55,466 nucleotides of DNA from Clostridia bacterium (lineage in GTDB: Bacteria > Bacillota > Clostridia > UMGS1883), in the NCBI GenBank assembly GCA_017411435.1, contig JAFQQD010000063.1, forward strand, positions 1 to 55,466. The letters run 5' to 3'. The position numbers were made by a program, and so were the translations under genes. The notes under the pieces were generated by a model. The model was given only the letters and a program-made list of their open reading frames with translations. It did not search any database and had not been told where the DNA came from. The stretch's first letter is position 1; each line of letters begins with the position of its first letter. This document shows positions 51,811 to 55,466 of this stretch, piece by piece.

Positions 51811-53466
51811 GTGAGGTTAAAGGATATTATGAAAGACAAGCCCAGAATAAGCAAAGAAGTCAAGGAATTAAGGGCAGAACTCAAAGATATTGAGAAAAGA
51901 ATAAAAGCTTTGTCCGAAACCGATAAAGAGTTTGTTTTGCGTGACTATGTGAAGAAAGAACCAAAGAAAAGACAGCCCACAGAGTGGGAACTATTTATGG
52001 AAAAGCACGGGATAAGGGCAGTATGTGACAAGTGTGGCTGTGTTCAAACCTATATGCACGCTTTGGAAAATGGCAAACCACGCCGACGCTGTGTGGATTG
52101 CGGTCATACATTCAACCCCTTTGTCGGCACTATTGCACAAGGGTCACACCTACCCCTTAATGTTCAAATAGCCCTTGTTTATTATACAATCAATAACTTT
52201 TCCCTTACAGATATTCAGCAAAACCTTAGAACCGATTACGGGATAGAACTGACACAAGGGTCAATTATCAGCAACAGACACAAAATCCTTGCCGCTATTG
52301 AACACCGCTTTGCTATGCCGAAATTGTCGGGAGTTATCAAGGTTGACGAGTGCTGTTTCAGGGAATGTCAAAAAGGTGCAAAAACCCTTATAAATACTGT
52401 ACCTACGGCAGTTGCGGAAAGAATAGCAAGAACAAAGGAAAAGAAAGTGCCTTCACAGTTAGGGACTTTTGGTAACGAGTTTGTCTGTGTAGTAACAGCG
52501 ATTGATAATAAAGGTCATATTGCCGCCGTTGTAACAGGCTTGTCAAGGATTAGTGCATTGGATTTTGAGAGTTATTTCGGGGATTATCTTGGGGATATTA
52601 GCTTTTTGTGTAGTGACGGCTTTTCAGCATACCACAAATATTGTGAAGAACACGCAATCCCTCACTATATAAAGCCTTCCACTATGGATAAAGAAATCCG
52701 AAAAGAGGAACGGGAATGGGAAGAAACTCACAATGGCGATAAAATAAGCAAAGAGGATATAAAGAAAAGCAAGTATGAAAATCAGGAACTTGACCGCATA
52801 GAAAATTACGGCAGACTTACACAAGCAGAGTTTGAAGAACTGAAAAGCAGAAAACGACTAACTCTTGACGATATAGACGCATTTCATAGGCAACTAAAAA
52901 GGCATATAAACAAGAATATGACGGGAGTTTCTGCGGTATATCTGCACCTATATATTTCCCTTTATGTTTTCAAGCATAACTGGAAGATAGACCACAAAAC
53001 CCCTTTAACTTCTTATGCCGATGCGGAAATGCTTTATGCTGAACTTATCGGGGCAAATGGCAGATTTATTCAATCCGCTGATTGGAAAAACAGAGATATA
53101 CTTGCTATGAGGAGAACACCCACACAGCATATTACAAGGCTAAATACATTTACAGAAAAGGCAAGAGAACTGTCAAAGGAACGGGGATTTGTATTTGACG
53201 GGAATAACAAACTGACACACTTTAACAAAAGGGTGTATTTCCGTACTGCAACCTTAACACAACTGAGAGCAATCTGCAAAGAGTATAAAGTCAAAGATTA
53301 CACAACCATAAAGAGCAAGGAAGAACTTGCAAAACGGATATGTGCATTACCAGAAGTCAATGAGATTTTTGTACGGCTCATAATGGCAGATGATGTTAAT
53401 GCACCGCATACAGACCGAATAGTGGAATTATTGAGGGAAGAAGGACAGAGCAACCAATTCCGTTGA
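51811..53466 (+). CDS. DDE transposase, IS1595/ISXO2-like, with zinc ribbon and SAP-like tail
   Basis: 551 residues from a GTG. Residues 1-50 are a charged coiled coil. A zinc ribbon follows (Cys72, Cys75, Cys94, Cys97 in CDKCGC and CVDCGH). The catalytic domain has Asp179 in VIKVDECCF and Asp269 in FLCSDGFSAYH; the third residue should be in the helix around HINKNMTGVSAVYLHLYIS. A Lys/Glu-rich insert lies at about 295-340. The tail at about 480-515 (LTQLRAICKEYKVKDYTTIK) looks like a SAP DNA-binding hairpin, which usually prefers AT-rich DNA. IS1595-type transposases are about 300 residues, so this one is large. The array before it (51547) may be its binding site. It may instead be a domesticated gene. 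Confidence 0.78.
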   Translation: MRLKDIMKDKPRISKEVKELRAELKDIEKRIKALSETDKEFVLRDYVKKEPKKRQPTEWELFMEKHGIRAVCDKCGCVQTYMHALENGKPRRRCVDCGHTFNPFVGTIAQGSHLPLNVQIALVYYTINNFSLTDIQQNLRTDYGIELTQGSIISNRHKILAAIEHRFAMPKLSGVIKVDECCFRECQKGAKTLINTVPTAVAERIARTKEKKVPSQLGTFGNEFVCVVTAIDNKGHIAAVVTGLSRISALDFESYFGDYLGDISFLCSDGFSAYHKYCEEHAIPHYIKPSTMDKEIRKEEREWEETHNGDKISKEDIKKSKYENQELDRIENYGRLTQAEFEELKSRKRLTLDDIDAFHRQLKRHINKNMTGVSAVYLHLYISLYVFKHNWKIDHKTPLTSYADAEMLYAELIGANGRFIQSADWKNRDILAMRRTPTQHITRLNTFTEKARELSKERGFVFDGNNKLTHFNKRVYFRTATLTQLRAICKEYKVKDYTTIKSKEELAKRICALPEVNEIFVRLIMADDVNAPHTDRIVELLREEGQSNQFR

Positions 53467-53635
53467 CAGCGGTATTCCCCGAAAATCCAAAAAGTGTCAT
53501 TTATAAGTGTTGGAAAAATGCCGAACTTTTTCCGAACCCCTATTTTTTATTAATTTTCAGCCTCAAAACAGGTGTTTTTTGAAAAATATACAAAGTTGAT
53601 TTTGTAAAAATAGTCATAAGTGTCGGTTTTTAAAC

Positions 53636-53743
53636 CCAATTACCGGAATTGTTGCTATTGCAGTATTTAGTGAAAATATCATCGGCAAAAATGCTGGAAT
53701 GGTGTGGTTTGTATTGACGGCAACGGATTTGGGTGTTAGATAG
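53636..53743 (+). pseudogene. 3' fragment of a membrane protein gene next to the transposase unit
   Basis: A frame without a start reads NPITGIVAIAVFSENIIGKN and AGMVWFVLTATDLGVR, with hydrophobic segments like a membrane protein end, to TAG 53741. Just before it, agtcataagtgtcggttttt partly mirrors gtgaccgattttgaca near 51525. I infer that the transposase unit ends near 53635 and left the tail of an older gene. Weakly supported. Confidence 0.3.
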
Positions 53744-53772
53744 TTAAATAATTACAAATTTCGTCAAATATA

Positions 53773-53801
53773 TTGATATTATTCTCGTTATGTGTTATAA
53801 T
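53773..53801 (+). promoter_or_regulatory. Promoter of the structured leader RNA
   Basis: TTGATA (53773-53778), a 17-bp spacer and TATAAT (53796-53801). The expected start, about 53808, is exactly the first paired base of the RNA structure. Confidence 0.72.
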
Positions 53802-53807
53802 CAGTAT

Positions 53808-53996
53808 GCTACATACTATACTTACTATGGATAAGTATATTTTTTATCGCAAAGTGTACGCTATATAGGTAAAAGCGTACACTCTGGCAACAACCTTTGC
53901 GATAAAAGTGTATGTAAGTAAGTGTGTAGCAACCTTATGTCAGAGTTGATGCGTTTTTCGGTGCATAACTTTGAAATACAGGTTATGCACTTTTTA
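53808..53996 (+). ncRNA. Structured leader RNA with probable pseudoknot (riboswitch-like)
   Basis: P1 pairs 53808-53816 (gctacatac) with 53922-53930 (gtgtgtagc), extended by 53820-53825 with 53914-53919. P2 pairs 53842-53854 with 53895-53907 (13 bp, ttttatcgcaaag). P3 pairs 53855-53862 (or from 53854) with 53874-53882 (gtgtacgct/agcgtacac) and has an 11-nt loop. The 12-nt bulge between P3 and P2 starts ctggc; 53882-53888 (ctctggc) can pair with 53939-53945 (gtcagag) as a pseudoknot. Behind it 53945-53952 (gttgatgc) can pair with 53963-53969 (gcataac), which excludes the terminator hairpin. It is directly upstream of the lipoprotein gene. It fits no riboswitch class I know. Confidence 0.68.
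53961..53996 (+). terminator. Intrinsic terminator in the leader of the lipoprotein gene
   Basis: gtgcataac (53961-53969) and gttatgcac (53982-53990) form a 9-bp stem followed by tttttatt. It ends 5 bp before the ribosome site (ggagg) of the gene at 54011, so it would switch the gene off unless the competing hairpin forms. Confidence 0.85.
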
Positions 53997-54010
53997 TTAT
54001 GGAGGAACAA

Positions 54011-55111
54011 ATGATGAAAAAGTTATGTGTAGTGGTAAGTTTAATAATCTGTTTAATTATGTCTGCTTGTAGTAGTACGGAAGAAAAAAGCAATTCTCAA
54101 GTACAAGAATTGACAAAATACAATATTACATTAAATATTGAATGTGTTGAAAATTTGCTTTTTAGTCGTTATGATGTTGATGTTTTAGTTGATAGTAAAG
54201 AAATTGCTACACTTGAACACGGAAGTCAAGATACATATAGTATAGAATTAACAGAGGGCGAACACACAATTTCATTTAAAAAAGAAGACGATAATAGTGT
54301 GGATGGGAATATTAAAATTAGTGTTTCGGAAGATAGTGTTTATAAATATAAAATTTCTTGTACGAGTGACCAAATAAAAATTGAAGAACTTCAATCGGAT
54401 AAAGGAACTGTTGAAACTGAAAAAGAAAAAGTGGAAACGGAGAGCAAGTCTAAAGATAATTCTAACACTTCAACAATTACAATGCCATATTCTTATACCT
54501 ATTATATAGGCCGGCAGTATAAAGAAGTTGAAAAGGAATTAAAGAAATTAGGCTTTAAAAAATATGATTATAATGAAGTTGAGATTGATGATGAAAATGA
54601 AGTTGCTGGCGAAATAAAAGAGATATATGTTGAGGATTGGATTTTTACAGACAAATTTAAGAAGGGAGATACCTATGATTCAGACTGTACTATAAAGGTA
54701 TATTACTATGTTAATCCTCCCAAACTTGAAACCTTAACTATTGAAAATTGTCCTGATTTGAATAGCCTTTTGTATGGTAATGAAGATTATTCCGTTTATT
54801 CAAATTTTGCAAGCAAATATAATGGTCAACTTATAGAGTTTGATGGTCGTATTGACTATGTAGTGAATTATAAAGATTATGACACTCGTTATGAGTTGCT
54901 TGTAAGTGCGGGGGATTATGACCCAGATTCTCAAACTGGACCTTCATTCAAGTTTGAGGATGTAAATAGTTTTGATTTGGGTTTAGATACTATGTATTTG
55001 GATGATGAAATTTGGGTTGGCAGAAATGTTCACATTATTGCAGAGGTGGAAGAATTTAATAGCAACACAGGACTGTTTTTCCTTGACCCAGTATCGGTAA
55101 TTGGAAGATAA
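54011..55111 (+). CDS. Lipoprotein with PASTA-like and DUF4839 domains
   Basis: 366 residues from ATG 54011 (GGAGG 6 nt upstream; ATG 53999 comes before the site). Lipoprotein signal KLCVVVSLIICLIMSAC gives a lipidated Cys at about residue 19. Residues 30-120 look like a beta-sandwich of the PEGA kind (LTEGEHTISFKKEDDNSVDG). A Glu/Lys/Ser linker follows. A PASTA-like unit is at about 160-235 (QYKEVEKELKKLGFKKYDYN). The C-terminal 120 residues match DUF4839 (TIENCPDLNSLLYG, KYNGQLIEFDGRID, TRYELLVSAGDYDPDSQTGP, VHIIAEVEEFNSNTGLFFLD). It is surface-anchored with unknown role, and appears to be controlled by the leader RNA. Its codon use is AT-rich, as in accessory DNA. Confidence 0.82.
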   Translation: MMKKLCVVVSLIICLIMSACSSTEEKSNSQVQELTKYNITLNIECVENLLFSRYDVDVLVDSKEIATLEHGSQDTYSIELTEGEHTISFKKEDDNSVDGNIKISVSEDSVYKYKISCTSDQIKIEELQSDKGTVETEKEKVETESKSKDNSNTSTITMPYSYTYYIGRQYKEVEKELKKLGFKKYDYNEVEIDDENEVAGEIKEIYVEDWIFTDKFKKGDTYDSDCTIKVYYYVNPPKLETLTIENCPDLNSLLYGNEDYSVYSNFASKYNGQLIEFDGRIDYVVNYKDYDTRYELLVSAGDYDPDSQTGPSFKFEDVNSFDLGLDTMYLDDEIWVGRNVHIIAEVEEFNSNTGLFFLDPVSVIGR

Positions 55112-55123
55112 GGTGTGAAGTAA

Positions 55124-55330
55124 ATGGGGATATTTAAATTTATAGTACAAGAAACAGCGATTAAAGCGGCAGAAAATGTTGCATTAAAAACCGCAGAGGT
55201 AGTTGCTGATTACCTTGAAAAAAACGAATGTAGTAGAGAAAATTCTGGAATAGTTTATTATAAAGTACCTACTAATGCAGATGAATATATCGGAGAAGAT
55301 AAAGAAACAGTATTTGGAGAACTTAAATGA
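55124..55330 (+). pseudogene. Short protein gene cut by the IS3-family element
   Basis: The frame starts MGIFKFIVQETAIKAAENVA 12 bp after the lipoprotein stop (site AAGGTGTGAAG). It goes on LKTAEVVADYLEKNECSREN for 68 residues, helical at first. The TGA stop (55328-55330) is the first three bases of the inserted element, so the natural C-terminus is lost to the right. Not recognised; probably a partner of the lipoprotein gene. Confidence 0.65.
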
Positions 55331-55466
55331 ACCGACCCCCAAAAGTTAGACCTAAAATCTAACGATTGGGAGGTCGGTTTTTTCATGGCAAAATATAGTT
55401 ATGAATTTAAAATCAAAATTGTTCGAGCATACTTAAACGGCGAAGGAGGGTATATCTATCTTTCGA
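55328..55466 (+). mobile_element. IS3-family insertion sequence, left end (runs off the window)
   Basis: The end begins tgaaccgacccccaaaag, a form known from IS3-family (IS150 group) elements of Firmicutes. Bases 55331-55379 form a hairpin (accgacc...ggtcggt) with a T6 run, a terminator that would shield the transposase from outside transcription. The same 52 bases make up the mini-element at 33670. The right end is outside the window. Confidence 0.85.
55385..55466 (+). CDS. IS3-family transposase OrfA, N-terminal part
   Basis: Starts at ATG 55385 and is open to the end of the window (27 codons). MAKYSYEFKIKIVRAYLNGE is the usual beginning of the helix-turn-helix OrfA protein of IS3-family elements, which binds the element ends and is joined to OrfB by a programmed frameshift. 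No ordinary ribosome site is seen because the terminator hairpin of the element end lies directly upstream (T run at 55378-55383); low expression is usual for such genes. Confidence 0.85.
   Translation, partial: MAKYSYEFKIKIVRAYLNGEGGYIYLS

Noticed and set aside
53808-53996. 6S RNA
   Set aside because: The long hairpin shape is similar, but there is a possible pseudoknot, a separate anti-terminator/terminator pair and a ribosome site of a gene directly behind it, which fit a cis-acting leader better.
1-55466. tRNA and rRNA genes anywhere in the window
   Set aside because: I looked for GTTCRANYC-type T arms with matching acceptor stems in the gaps between genes and found none.

Overview
The window looks like a chromosomal segment of an anaerobic, endospore-forming, low-GC Clostridia bacterium (Oscillospiraceae/Eubacteriales-like, probably from a gut). 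The basis is the sporulation gene yunB, a pyruvate formate-lyase operon, AddAB instead of RecBCD, an HPr with both His15 and Ser46, three M42 peptidases, strong AGGAGG ribosome sites and AT-rich sigma-A promoters. The exact taxon cannot be read from this sequence alone.

Layout. (1) 1-8.8 kb is a decayed accessory zone. It holds fragments of RHS/YD-repeat genes broken by 27-bp REP-like hairpins, the REP-associated transposase (RAYT) that probably mobilises them, a phage-capsid-like gene, a Fic toxin with an HTH-fused antitoxin, a Mrr-like nuclease and a chimeric pseudogene. Three related palindromes (3274, 4445, 7689) separate these modules. (2) 8.8-20.8 kb holds a serine hydrolase, an operon of three zinc-ribbon envelope proteins, a DUF2130 protein, a secreted protein, an AlgI/DHHW-type polysaccharide O-acetylation pair and a Lys/Glu/Pro-rich lipoprotein. 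(3) 20.8-43 kb, mostly on the minus strand, is core metabolism and maintenance: dus, pflA, a separate glycyl-radical subunit, pflB, three tandem M42 peptidases, murD, a flavoprotein, a ComEC-like lipoprotein, ptsH, yunB, a FAD/Rieske oxidoreductase, pyk and addAB. (4) 43-51.4 kb on the plus strand carries a MATE exporter, a ClC-type transporter, a GH13 amylase, GNAT, amidohydrolase, a DUF896 protein and a CapA/Mur-ligase-like fusion. (5) 51.4 kb to the end is a second mobile zone: a DDE transposase gene preceded by a phased repeat array, a structured RNA leader in front of a DUF4839 lipoprotein, and the left end of an IS3-family element that cuts the last gene.

The best candidates for undescribed biology are: the TTTATAAA array on an exact 21-bp period upstream of the transposase gene (51547-51734); a roughly 190-nt RNA with its own promoter, a possible pseudoknot and mutually exclusive anti-terminator/terminator hairpins (53808-53996); a 54-bp mini-element matching the IS3-family end in the window, inserted with a 3-bp duplication into the loop of the pyk terminator (33670-33723); and a terminator-linked repeat of about 90 nt found in two copies (14393 and 31153). 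All functional statements are from reading the sequence. No database search was possible.
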